A DNA stretch of 64,000 bases from Tubiluchus corallicola (taxonomy: Eukaryota; Priapulida; Priapulimorpha; Priapulimorphida; Tubiluchidae): assembly GCA_030141605.1 (NCBI GenBank), contig JAQGDQ010000050.1, positions 385,971 to 449,970 of the forward strand, given 5' to 3'. Within the stretch, counting starts at the first letter, position 1. Every line of letters begins with the position of its first letter. Of the stretch, positions 11,901-23,570 are shown in pieces. The position numbers and the translations under genes are program-made. A model generated the notes under the pieces. The model did no database searches. It had not been told where the DNA came from and worked only from the letters and a program-made list of their open reading frames with translations.

Positions 11901-14900
11901 GAAACCACACATGACATTGGTAATAGTCATAGAAAAATACTCTCAGAAATAACTAACAAACAGCAAACTTATTATAGCTTCATTTATGCAGGCAGCAAGC
12001 ACATGCAGCAACAAAGGCGAATAGTGTCTACAGCCTGGGAACTTATGAGACATATAAGCTATGATTGTGTGTAAATCATTTATCATCAACTTCATACACA
12101 GACTCAACATGTAAGCCTTTTTCAATCTGGAACCAGAACTTTGCTGCCAGTCAGGCTGATAATTTCAAGGAACCTAGGTGATATCACACAAGCTAATCAT
12201 TAATTGCTTTCACCACATCGCTAGGCAGCAAGCAATGGTAAGAAAAAAGTTAAGAACTGGTTAAAAGTTAAAAATTATCAAGACGTTTTAAAGCATACCC
12301 ATGTTTGCTGGAAGAGAAACATCTTTCACTGGCATATGATATAGTGTTGTCTCAAGGGATGATGACAGTTGAGTGTAATTGTCCCGGAGGCTGTCGAGCA
12401 CTGGTAATACCTTCTCTAAGCTTTCGTTCTGAATGACAAAACAGCAAGTTGTACACAATCAAGCTAAAGAGTAATAATGAAGAAAATAAAAGAATTTTGC
12501 GTTACAGCACTCTGGCAGAATTAGTAGGTCTGAAAGCAAGTTTACTTGAAGAAAGAAAGAGCCACTGCTTCAACATACGGAAGTTAACAAAACGGCTATT
12601 TTATTTTCAGTTGCTAATTATCATGGTCTCATTTCTACGTACAATGTACACCCAAATGCAGCTTTAGATAAGCCCATCTTTATGCAAGAAAAGGTTAGGA
12701 TCAATCCACCAGAAGCAATTTTCAACATCCCAAAATATTCATATACATAAAAAGATAATAAGATACGAGTTTATTGACTCATACATTGATATATCTGTCA
12801 ACTGCACAATCTGCAATATAACAATCTGACAAAAGCCAGAAAATCGTCACCTGTGTTAGTAGACGCTGGTCTAACAGCTGTATGTGCTGTAACTTGGCTT
12901 GCATTATTTCTAACTGCGCCTTGTATTTCTTTAAACATTCATTTTCTTCCCAGATACTGATCACGTCCTTCTATAGTAAATAATAAACATCTTGAAAAGT
13001 CAAAGTAATTTGTATTCGCTGTATTTTTCAACTTTTTCTGAATAGTTAACCACATTTTCACAAAAAAGTATTAATCAAATTTCGTGATACACTTGTTGTG
13101 CTTAATATATGAAATGAAAACTGAAGATTGTTTTTGCTTACTTGAAATTTGGCAAATCGCTACAGGAACTATTAAAACATATTTAATTGGAATACAGGTG
13201 CCTCACTAATGCTATTATAAACTTAAAAATAAACATTTCACCCTTGAATCCTGACATGTCGTAACGACGGAAGTTTATAAAAAAACCGCCATTGTTGGTA
13301 CTTTGATCTGCTCTACATGTAAAAATGCTCCAGGTTGTGTTTGTATTGCCACATTCACTCCAAGCCAAGTTCTTGTTTACTAAGCCAACTTCCCAGTAGG
13401 TATATTGGAAATTAACATTTCTGCAGTCTTAGTTACTCACCATAGCTTGGTCTTCTTGATTATGTATGCTTTCGGATATCATATAGTTCATATAAAGCCA
13501 TTGCACATATCTCACATATGTAATTCGTAGATGCCTCTGCTTTTCTTCCAAACTTTGACCTCTTTGCTTAAAAACAGATTGAAATGACAATTGTTAAACA
13601 TTAGACCTACAAGTTTAAAAATTAATACAATTAGTAGGGGTAAACAGTTGAATCCCAGTAAAAAGATTTCGTCTTATAATGACTCTCAGTAGTACAATGA
13701 TTTTATTATGTCCCTGCCAAACTCATAATAAAACGTTTGTAATCACTTATGCTCAATACGAAAATGGTTACTACGAAACCCCATTTCATACGATGATTTC
13801 TCAGTCATGTCAATATGAATTCAATATAAAAAATCACTTGTAATACGATTTCTGCTCTGGCCTGCCGCATCTAGATACTTCACTTGTTGCTAACAGTGAC
13901 CATAGCTTAGTTGATTGTTTTTACAAATCATTACATGTCATAACATAATGCATATATGTAACAGTATCATGGCTAGGCCTACTGTTGATTTAATCAGCCA
14001 ACTGTATAGATTTAAAAGCCACCAGTCAAATTATTACACTCACAGGACACTAACACTTTCTCCATGATAAATTGTTGTGTATTAATAAAATTTCGCTTAT
14101 ACAAAATAAGCCCTTTCCACCATATCTGATATTCGAAACCAGTACAATATCACCTCTGCTGTCTGAGGTGTCTGCCTTATCAGTTTTGATGTGCTGATTT
14201 ATATATTTTTCAAATTATCAAATTCTGAATACTAAACAGATAACTGATGGTGATGTTGTTTACTAAGATCTTTGTTTAATATAACACTGCATTATCATTA
14301 ATTTGTAAAAAGTCAACAAGAAGAGATAATATGCAAAGCTTTCAAGAAACTTGACTTCTCTGACCTCTCATGTCAATGAGTACGCCATTAAAATCTAACC
14401 ACCTTCATTAATTTAGTTGGTAAAGTCCTACAGCTTTGGCACATTTTACGATTGTCTTTCTTTCTCTTCATCATTATCGCATCATTAATGATCATTTTCT
14501 TTTCAGCCATTCTATGGCTGTGAACTTTGGTGCAGGAAAACATAAAGATAATTCAGCTAACAAAATAGGCCAGTTGTGGGAAGAAAAAACAAAAAGAAAG
14601 AAAACGAAAATGCTTTTTTGTTAATTACCTAAATGCTAAGCCTTAATAACATGTTGATTAGAAACAGTTTGCTTGCACCATATATGGAACACCAGTTTTA
14701 TCAATGTTCCTTGTATTAACAACAGCTTTAAAAAGGTAATATAGTGGGCAACCATGAATAACTTAATACAACATTTATTCTGAATTTTTGCATGACAGAA
14801 AACTCAAAAAACTCATGTCACAAAGTAATCAGCAAACTTGCTGTATGATACATATACAGAACTAGTGAAAAAGACAACTAAAGGCAAAACATACTGGCTT

Positions 14901-17900
14901 AAATAAACCTTTTTTCTTTGTAGATCTGTCATTTTCTTTCACACTTTCCATAGGTAAGACATTTTTAAGATCTGAAATGAATATGAATATATTAGTTTGC
15001 AATCTCAAAAAACATGCAAGAAAATTTCCCAAAAATGTTACTACTACTATAAAATAAGTGTCACAAATAACACTGAAAGGCTGATAAGATGCGAACAGCA
15101 TACGAAATCTTATATTTTAAGACACATATAAAAGCTGCCTCAGTCATACAATTATCGAATCAGTTAACGTAACAGGCCAGTAATAGCACGACATCAATAA
15201 TGTGAGTTATCCAGTTTAGCCTTTCCAGCAAAGGCGCACAACTCCCTTCCATTATAAACATCAACGTTTCAGAACATACAATAGTTTTATTAGCAAAAAC
15301 TTGCTCGTTTCAACAATAGATGCTTATGTAATATCCTGACTATGCAAACAGAATATAAATTCTTAACTTTTCAGGATTAGCTCTTTCTGGAACACAAACT
15401 CTGATACAAAGCATGATAAATTACAACTTGCAACTGTTTGTATTTGGAAGTAGCATTGGAAAAAATGTAAATGTAAACGAAGTGCAGATTTAACACGACA
15501 ATAACTAAATTAATTGAAAAACATACAAAAACAAATTGTGCAAATATGACATATATTATGGAATATGGTTCTTAAAATGAAAACATAAAGCAACAGCAGA
15601 CATTACATTTAAATCAGCACATCTGCTAGTATATAATTGTACTCAAAATACAGCTTATTGTCCACATGTGAACTGACTAATCGTGTACATTCAGAAACAG
15701 TTTCCACTGACATGTTATTGGAAAGTGTTAAATTTTCCTAGCAATGTTATCACTAAGAACATTTGGTGTTTGTATTTTGAATAAAGTTTTGTGCGGATAA
15801 ATTATTCCATGTATATTAGAATTCATGCACGTTTATATCTGCAAAAAATTACTTTGTCCTGTTACATCCTGTACAATAAGTGACACATCAACTGTATTTA
15901 ATAGGCCTGCAGATTTTCCAGTGGCTGGTGTAGACACAGGCTTTGTTTTATCTGAAAAAGAAATTAACAAATTAACCATCACCACCAACGCATTAATACA
16001 GATCTGCCAAACCACCAAGTTGAGCATTGCTAACGAGTCGTGAAACACAAACATTTTAGCCACTATCACGCTCGCTTCCCTATCGAATAATAAGTCTACT
16101 TGTGTTATGCATTTTATTTGACTTAGCTGATATATGAAAACCAAATCAGTGGAAATGTCACCTTAAAAGTGTCTAAACTTGGTCTAAAATTGAAGCCTTT
16201 ATGTATATTAAAAATTAGTTATGAATGTTATAACATGCAAGGCCCCCCCAAAAAATAAGCCATTTGAAAAAAATACGATGACTTCCACTGCAACCATGTC
16301 ACAAATGTATCATGATGCTCATCACAGCACATAACTGAAATTCCAAATCTGTTTTTTTGTAATAAATTATAGAATAAATTAATGACATATTTTAAGGACC
16401 ATTACAAAAAGGTATTTGTTGGTTGAATAAAAGCTTAACTGTCTTGCTAGAATCAAGTTCAGATGTGATGCTTGAATCAAATTTAGACATGTTGCTTGAA
16501 TCAAGTTTAAACATATTGTTTGAATCGAGTTTAGATATGTTACTTGAATGAAGTTTAGTCATGTTGTTTGAATCAAGTTTAGACGTGTTGTTTGACTAGA
16601 GTTTAGATGTGTTATTTAAATCGAGCTTAGAGGTTAAGTTTAAGCATCATTATAAGTACTTGTTTGAATCAAGTTCAGAAGTGATATTATGATCACAATT
16701 ATGAAAACTTTTCTTTCAATGAAACTTGGACGTTAAATTTGGAGCACTAATATAAATATTTGTTGCTGAATTCAGTTTACTTGAATTACCTTTTGCGATA
16801 GGTGTGATGTGAAAATGTGCCGAGTGCCTCGTTTTTGACGGCTGGGTTAATCTGTTTTTCATCCTGACAACTTCTCTTGTAACATTGGCATCTTTAGGAG
16901 AAATCTGGTGTTTTTCAGACTATAAAACAAATTAAGAAAAACCATTTAATAAACAACCTTCCATAACATCGCTTCATTTCTGTGTGAATTTAGTTTAAAC
17001 ATAGTTTTTTGTAATAACAAAATTACAATAAGGCTAGGACAAAACAGTTTTACAACTGATGGGCATTCTCGCTAATGAAACGTAACACTTAGAAGAGCGC
17101 AGACAATAAACTACAAACAGTAGTAACTGTAGCAGAAATGCGAGGAAATTTGCCAGTTTGCTTAAATTATTATATTTGCTTAAATTAATATAAGCACATA
17201 TTATCAGGCTGTATAAGAAGTAAAAAATTGCTGGTTGTAGCGAGTATATTTGGAAAAAACACCAGAACAAAAAATTGAATATTTCCAATAATAAAAGGTG
17301 TAATTCTTGGAATTTATTCTAAAGACTATTGTTGCGAAGTAATAAAGCAAAAAAATTGCTACAGTAACAGTATATTATGGCTACAAGCAGTATAGTGTAT
17401 ACTTAACATAATGTTGAAAATAACATTACTATGAAAAACAATTGCAATAATTGGAAGTGCTTAGTAAGTGAATTTCTCTGTGAATTTATTTACTTAAATA
17501 TTAACAGTTGTATGAAGAAGTCGATTGCTATGAAGAAGCAGATAATAGTCTATGGTTACCACTTAACCGGAGTAATATTTGGAGCACTTGTTGAAACCCA
17601 AACACTTTTTTAAATGTAATTTAAATGATGATCACACACTACTACAAATTTAAAGAAAACATTCCAGGTATCTACGGAAGAAACAAATAATGAATTGGCA
17701 AATGAAGATAAATAAAATTTGTAAAATTAACGCTATCATAGCTCAAAAACAATAAGTGCTGAAAAGTTTACATCCTAACTTAGCGTGACAGCTCTGACTC
17801 TCGGTGGCATTGTCACATAAATATCGAGGAGCTAACTGACTGATAACAGAAAGCATAAACAAAAATATTTAAACAGCATGGAAAGTAGGCCAAGACCTAC

Positions 17901-19472
17901 ATAGAGTATATTACCATGACTGGATCCACACACATGCACAGATTCTGGTTCCATTTAATTGAATATCCAGAGACCCTCTATCACAACCAGATCACATAAT
18001 ATCACCGTACATAATAGCTGGCAGTATAATACTTTTAAATAAATGTTCACATACTGACCAGGGCAGTATGTATGTACGTTGTTTCAAGATATGCAGTTTT
18101 AAATGAGCTGAAAAACTAGTTCACTAAAGTGATAGTCCCATTTTAAATTACTTGACAATTATATGATTATTATGAAGCATTTAGTAACCAAATTACTTGA
18201 AATTAATTATAATAAATACATCTTATGTTGCTTAAAGGGGAAGAAAAGGCAATTTTAAAGTACATCCCAAAAAACTTTCCACACAAAGTTACATTACTTA
18301 GCATTACGCTTACTGCATGAAAAACTTATATAACTAGAAAAGAAAATTCTTAATAATATAAAATGGTTGCGTCAGATGGTAAATGTCACGTCACCTTCCC
18401 AGTGTGCAACACTGACGCACATACACAAAAAACATATTTTTAATCTTATTGACAAGATACAGTAATTTATACTTTTGCTTAGGTGGTGAAGTACGAATGC
18501 TCTGATTATTTTTTCAAAATTTACGCCATGTTACCTAAACTTGTTTCAAATGCCTTACCATCAAAATGGTTGCACCTAACAGTCAAAGTGGGAGTTTAAA
18601 TTTACAAGTTTTATACAGCATTGCTGCTGATAAAAGCTCTGTACGCTATAAGGCAGTTGGCAGGTGATACAAAATTTCAAGATGAATTTTTTTTAGCTTT
18701 ATGTAACAGTGTAACTACAGGGTTTTCTTGTGTTTTAATGAAATTTACCGAGTGAGCGGGAAAAGGCAATCATAAAGCCAAATGTGTCATCAAATTGCCC
18801 AACTCTAAATGCAAAAAATAAAGTAGAAGCTGCTCACGAATGTATTCTCAATTAACAGACAGGACTAGGAAGAAAAAATAACCAGAACAAAGTCTGCACT
18901 CTTCTACTTTAACGTGTTAATATCGGAAAATCTTGTGCAATAATGAGTTTAGCTTAACACTAAACTATAATAAATAAATACCACTAAGTCAGTTGAGCAA
19001 TTGTTTTTTGAGGATCTAAAAATAAAAACTTCCGTTACCTTTTTGACAGTTGAGGCAGCTTGTTTATACCTTGAAGGCACAACCTTTCCTGTACGATAAA
19101 CATCAGGCAGTTACAAAAAGCACAATAACTGTGTTCAACGTGTATATAATTACTTTGCTAAAATATATTTTCTGAGAACTATGCATGCTGTAACTACAAA
19201 TTTTTTTTGACAATTTCTTGCACAAAACAGCCTGAATCTTGCAATTTGGAAAAAATATTGTGATTATTATAAGAACTGAATGTAAAATGGTTGTATGAAT
19301 GTACTTATCTAGCAACTGTAACTAGGCTGGCTGACATTAACTAACCGATTCTTCTTCCGTGCTACTTCTTCATTTCTAATTTTCAAGCAATTGGCTTCAT
19401 CACAGTTGCATGAAAGCATATAAGAAGAACCTCTCACTTTGCAACGCATTTACCATGCATTCTTTTTCGCAC
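8997..19472 (-). CDS. HAUS8: HAUS augmin-like complex subunit 8
   Basis: HAUS8 (Hice1) is the microtubule-binding subunit of augmin, which recruits gamma-tubulin to spindle microtubules. Minus-strand exons in order: 19454-19472 (tentative), 19039-19088, 16790-16919, 15853-15951, 14895-14971, 13441-13566, 12851-12970, 12299-12428, 10990-11140, 8997-9063 (TGA). All have AG/GT borders and every junction keeps phase, giving about 315 residues after the first motif; human HAUS8 is about 410. Diagnostic features are an N-terminal basic GKVVPSRYKQ motif matching the family's xRVIxSRYxQ, a Ser/Thr-rich linker, then helices. A YTQLSSSLETTLYHMPVKDV block matches the human segment ending in TTRHELPV. 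The C-terminus (AQETSLKLT) is short. The 19-nt first exon (VRKRMH) is weakest, because its upstream acceptor tract lies in a repeat; the true start may be elsewhere. Confidence 0.82.
9188..10335. mobile_element. hAT-like MITE with internal insertion (HAUS8 intron)
   Basis: The left end reads CAGGGATGAGCAT and the right end, on the other strand, TAGGGGTGAGCAT, with TTCGAA/ATTTGATTC-rich subterminal sequence. It is related to the element at 29178-29513. Four of eight flanking bases match (ATCA), so the target duplication is only suggestive. The centre is split by an (AT)n run and a foreign-looking GC-richer block. Confidence 0.6.
9464..10050. other. GC-richer insert inside the hAT-like element
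   Basis: About 590 bp directly after an (AT)n run (about 9438-9463). It is clearly richer in G+C than the surrounding intron and lacks long A/T runs. It starts with a short inverted repeat, CGAGGCTACAGCTCG. An 80-codon open frame runs on the minus strand (9534-9776), but its composition (Gly/Pro/His/Ser) does not suggest a known domain. It is probably a second transposon nested in the first; I could not define its ends. Confidence 0.35.
11440..11625. repeat. GAT/GTTGATAA-rich low-complexity tract
   Basis: A degenerate array of GATGTTGATAA-like words. The + strand gives a short acidic frame that soon meets stop codons. It lies in the HAUS8 intron between exons 10990-11140 and 12299-12428. No gene is supported. 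Confidence 0.5.
16446..16640. repeat. 24-bp minisatellite (8-codon period)
   Basis: About eight diverged tandem copies of a 24-bp unit close to GAATCAAGTTTAGACATGTT plus GCTT. The period is a multiple of three, so one + frame gives ESSLDMLF-like octads, broken by TGA and TAG. One - frame gives SNNMSKLD-like octads and stays open for roughly 65 codons. It sits between HAUS8 exons 15853-15951 and 16790-16919. The flanking exons join in phase without it, so it is taken as intronic. Confidence 0.75.
17300..19030. other. HAUS8 intron without assigned features
   Basis: AT-rich intronic sequence. The words TTAAAGGGGAAGAAAAGGCA (near 18234) and GCGGGAAAAGGCA (near 18757) hint at an old transposon, but no matching inverted end was found. 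Nothing else is supportable. Confidence 0.3.
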
Positions 19473-19474
19473 CT

Positions 19475-19823
19475 GCAAATAACTAATTCCACTAGGAGTA
19501 AAAGCATTATTCATTGCGTTAGGTGCTATTATACTGCTATAGCCCTGGCGGAGTTATTATCCAACCATTGGTAAAGGTAAAGCAAGTGTTGCTTCTTGAA
19601 CAGGTCTCCAAATGTAGCAAAGTTTGCTCTTTTAATGAGTCCTTGTGCAGAGTCCTCAATGCCTAGTTAATTATCTGTGTAGAATGAGAAATCTTCAATG
19701 AGCTGTCAGGCTAATGCCAGCTGTGGCAAAATAAACACAATACACCTACACCTACGTTGGATTCTTTTTCCTTTTCCTAGGTAATCTCATAATAACAATA
19801 ATAATAATAATAATAATAATAAT
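19475..19823 (+). mobile_element. Retroposon-like repeat with (AAT)n tail, copy 1
   Basis: Starts GCAAATAACTAATTCC and ends in (AAT)n at about 19791-19823. The first 200 bases match the reverse complement of 20982-21133 and continue into the sequence left of 20348; shared words are CAAATGTAGC and AAGTTTGCTCTT. A tail without inverted ends suggests retroposition (SINE or truncated LINE). No coding motif was found. Its left edge abuts the proposed HAUS8 microexon acceptor. Confidence 0.55.
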
Positions 19824-20097
19824 ACAGATTCAGGCAGAAGTAAAAGATTTATAGAAACAAACAAAACATCAACACATGTATGCTTAGTTTTCCCAGCACT
19901 TCATTCACTGTCATAGTGTCATGCTACCAAGCACATCTGGAAAAGTCACAGAGTAAAATAATTATAGATGATATATGAACAGTTTACAGCACTTAGGAAT
20001 TGAGGGACTTGAGGCTGAGCCAAGCACAATCAGCCTTAACATTTTTTTTAATTTGCTGCATTGAACGAACTTAATTATTCCCTTTAATTCCCTATAA

Positions 20098-20120
20098 TTT
20101 ACTCCCTTTAAGGGAGTAAA
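20098..20120. repeat. Perfect 11-bp palindrome
   Basis: TTTACTCCCTT and its exact complement AAGGGAGTAAA are separated by a single T. It is AT-rich and has no adjacent gene end, so a terminator role is not supported. Confidence 0.6.
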
Positions 20121-20347
20121 AGACTATATGGTCATTCCTTTTCCCCACACTGTCAAACATTCAGCTTCATTTATTGATTACAAGCTGTAAATCATATTTA
20201 TGTGTGAAATAACGTTCTTATGTGATGTTTTAAATTTACATCAGATTGAAACGCACTAAGATACAACCACTTTGTAAAAAAAATTAATATATGTAAATTA
20301 ACATCTGCTGATATAAATTACTATTCTGCATAAGAGCACATTAGAAG

Positions 20348-20981
20348 TAGGGATGTTTAATAATATCCTGCAATACGATATGATATTTTTTCCAACGATA
20401 CGATAACGATAATCTGTTTTTCAAACGATACGATACAAATTATTCCGAACAAAAAAACTATAGTGTTAGTTATTGTGCAAAGAGTCTCAGTATATTGCAA
20501 CACCTTATTTTTTGCAGGTTGTTTTTCCGATTAATGTATAGATAAATGCAATCTATGACTAAGTCCTCTTCTCTATTTACTCATAAAATAATATTAATAT
20601 GTGAGCTGTGACAGATATTACATATAGATCTTTTACCATACAACATATTTATGTGAGCTGCACTGCTTGCATATAACTGGGAAAATGCCTCTAAAAATAC
20701 AGCTCTTGGCATTCGCGTGTCTCTAAACCGAGTGAAGACATCCGCTATGTACCGTAAGAACGTACAAGAAAATTATTCAAACAATCTTATGAATAACTCT
20801 TTTCTTATTTTTTGGCATAATTCTAGTGCATAAATGAAAAAAGAAAGTGAAATTATTTTATAAACGTGAGCAATAAGCAGCGATATGCACCAAATTCGAT
20901 ACGATACCATAATAACTAATTTTTCGTATTGATGCGATAATCGATAATTATCGACAGATATCATTATAGTTAACATCCCTG
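20348..20981. mobile_element. hAT MITE with 8-bp target duplication
   Basis: A 634 bp element with ends TAGGGATGTT and, on the opposite strand, CAGGGATGTT. It is flanked by an exact direct repeat ATTAGAAG at 20340-20347 and 20982-20989. Subterminal regions are packed with GATACGAT and CGATAATTATCG words, as in many hAT elements. No transposase frame. It interrupts a dispersed repeat whose two halves lie on either side, which confirms the insertion site independently. Confidence 0.9.
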
Positions 20982-20989
20982 ATTAGAAG

Positions 20990-21133
20990 AGCAAACTTTT
21001 AAATGCTTAGCTACATTTGAAGAATCAACACATGCTTTGCCAGTAGGGTATTGTTGGATAACAATTTGTCAGGCGCTCCAGCACCTCACTTGATGAATAA
21101 TGCCCATTTCCGGGTATTATACCGGAATTAGTT
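20990..21133 (-). repeat. Retroposon-like repeat, copy 2 (split by the MITE)
   Basis: The reverse complement of this segment matches 19475-19640 (GCAAATAACTAATTCC, GGCATTATTCAT, TTATCCAAC, AAATGTAGC). The homology resumes left of the hAT MITE, at about 20300-20347. The copy was therefore present before the MITE inserted. Confidence 0.65.
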
Positions 21134-21787
21134 ATTTGCAACTACAAAAAGACTGCAACGGTAAATGCAGTTGGAAACTAACAGGTTTTTATTATACCTC
21201 GTCATTCAAGTACGATAAAGTTACTTGCTCAAATATTTGAATTGAAGAAAATGAAGAAGACCCTTATAGTCGATTAATTTATGGCGGGATGGGGGCCAAT
21301 TCAATAATAAGTTAGGATTGGATGGGTGTACATGCAATTCTAATAATAATCGCAAGCAATTATCAATATTTTGGTAACTAGAGCATGCAAAGAGCATTCA
21401 CTGCTTTCTTTAACAGTTGCTATTACACAGTTGCTAAGGTAAGTAAGTATGGCATCGCTATTACAGCATCTGCTACATTTCCTATACGTTAAGATTTGTT
21501 GTCAGTTAGTACAATGGTGAAAATTGAGGTTTCCCAAACTATTTTTAAACCTAACCTTGTTATCAATGCCATTGCTAAGGTAAGCAGAAACCATGGTATG
21601 AAAATTTATGAAAATAATATTTTATATTATTGAACATAAGCTAGAAGATATTAGATGCTCACAAAAGGGTCAGTAACAATATAGTTGCTGATGCTAATGC
21701 TGTGCGGAATGGTCCTAAAATTCAACTAAATCTAAAACATTTTCCACAAGGCATATTCATAGACTGAATTTTTCTGGAATACTACAC

Positions 21788-22447
21788 GTGTGCTTGCATA
21801 GCAAAATCGTCCATAAGTTGGCAATTAAGTTTTTCTAGTTATTCACATACCCTGAATCTTCATTTCATGAAGATCAACTTTTGATACCAAGCTCATCGCT
21901 CTACGTTATTTCTAAGCTGAGATAATTCACACTGAAGTTGAAGTGCATGCTGCACACTGAAAAATGTAAACTTGAGATAATCTCTGTTAAAGTCGGCCAT
22001 TGTTTTTTGTCGTGTCACTACAAAACACTTAGCAATCGTACGAAAGTGTGGTTGCCATGGACTTTGCAAGAGCACATTGAAGTTATGTTTAAATCCAGTA
22101 GATGGCTCTTCCTGACAAATTTTTGGGCTTGTCAATAGAAAAAACCCAAAGCAAAATGACTGCTTCCACGAGCTACTATCGGAGTTTGAGAATACAAGAT
22201 TTTTGCAATTACAGTACTAGTTTCTTGGCAGAGAAATGGGCACGGGGTTATGAAATTAAATTTTTAGTATTTTTGGACATTTTATTGATAATTTGATGCT
22301 AAAACACAAAAGTCCAATATATTTAGCATTTGTTTTCATAAAAAACAAAAAATTAACATTAGACCAAAATTGTGGTGCATTCTACTTTGAAGCATAACGT
22401 AGTTTTAATTAAACCGACTTATGGGCGGTTTTGGTCTGCAAGCACAC
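21788..22447 (+). mobile_element. MITE family A, copy 2
   Basis: A 660 bp element, collinear with 1242-1873. Its terminal inverted repeats are better preserved here: GTGTGCTTGCATAGC at the left against GTGTGCTTGCAGACC at the right (opposite strand). Similarity extends about 33 bases inward, through a CCATAAGT(T/C)GG motif. Non-coding. Confidence 0.8.
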
Positions 22448-23353
22448 ATATAATATCCTGATTCACAAAAAGCAAAGCATCTGTGTTGCAACTGTTTACC
22501 GATCACCGTACTGCAGTTGAAAGCTGGACTTTGCTTACAGTGTGAAGAACTGTATAAAAAAACTCAGAATGCTAGAAATATTTATAGAAACGATTTAACT
22601 GAACAGGCGCATGTAAATCAACATACCTCTTTTTTTCGTTTTCATGAGTTGTACTGGTACATTTGCTCTAGAACAATGAAAAATATTCAAAAATATTAGA
22701 GCTACTTAATTTTAATAGATTTCCATACTGTAAAACGGAAACACTTACAGCCTAATTTGTTCATTTATGTCCACGTTTATTAAGGAGAATTTTCGAACCC
22801 TGAAGCACATTTTCATACATTTGTAACACAATCCTACAATTCCAAATTTATTATAATACCAAACTACATGGAATGGTAGTATTTGCAAGGGGGCATTGGT
22901 TAACTGACTAGCTTACTCAGCCAACCAATGCTATTTAAAAGTGTTGCCTACTTAGTCATCTAAAAGCATGACAATCAAAACAATCTGTAAGCCACTTTTG
23001 AAATTAAGTTGCAAAATAAATGATGGCATTTTCAGAATGCAGTTCATACAATGTAACAATAAGAGGGAACTTCGGGTTTTTCAAATATATTATAAAGTAG
23101 TTGGGAGAAAAACTTAATCCTTGACTAAATTCACACCTCCAATTGACAGGCACACTACAATGAAACTATAAGTGATCTACAATAACAATTTGAAGACTTT
23201 TAAGATATCAAATTTATTAATATATCCATAACTAAAAACTTCGATTGCTTTTCATAATCAAATGATCTTTAGACTTCGATTTGGCAAAGGCCTACAACGT
23301 GCTAATGCTTACTGCACCTGACATTAAAATAAATAATAGTTCTTATGAACGAT
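22448..23353. other. Intergenic, one imperfect hairpin
   Basis: No gene is supported. At 22893-22931, GCATTGGTT pairs with AACCAATGC; the stem continues with two mismatches and four more pairs. It is too short to call an RNA gene. Confidence 0.35.
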
Positions 23354-23570
23354 GCAAACTTTATTGCAGAATCACAAATGGGGGACTGAAAAGCTTGGAT
23401 AATGTGCACAATGGAATCTTTAAGTATAAAAAATGATACAAAAATTAAATCTGATGAACAAAAATAGTACTCCTATACCATGGCTTAATATCACATACAT
23501 AGACAATAAAGCTAATGTGGTTGGGCTACATATACTTTCATGCACTTCAGTTAAATCCATTACTACAGCA

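Noticed and set aside
15825-16043. Plus-strand 72-codon frame
   Set aside because: It is the antisense shadow of HAUS8 exon 15853-15951.
19310-19450. Cys-rich minus frame (SCNCDEANCLKI...) as a HAUS8 or CXC-domain exon
   Set aside because: Its donor phase does not fit the next HAUS8 exon, and the cysteine pattern is too short for a CXC domain.
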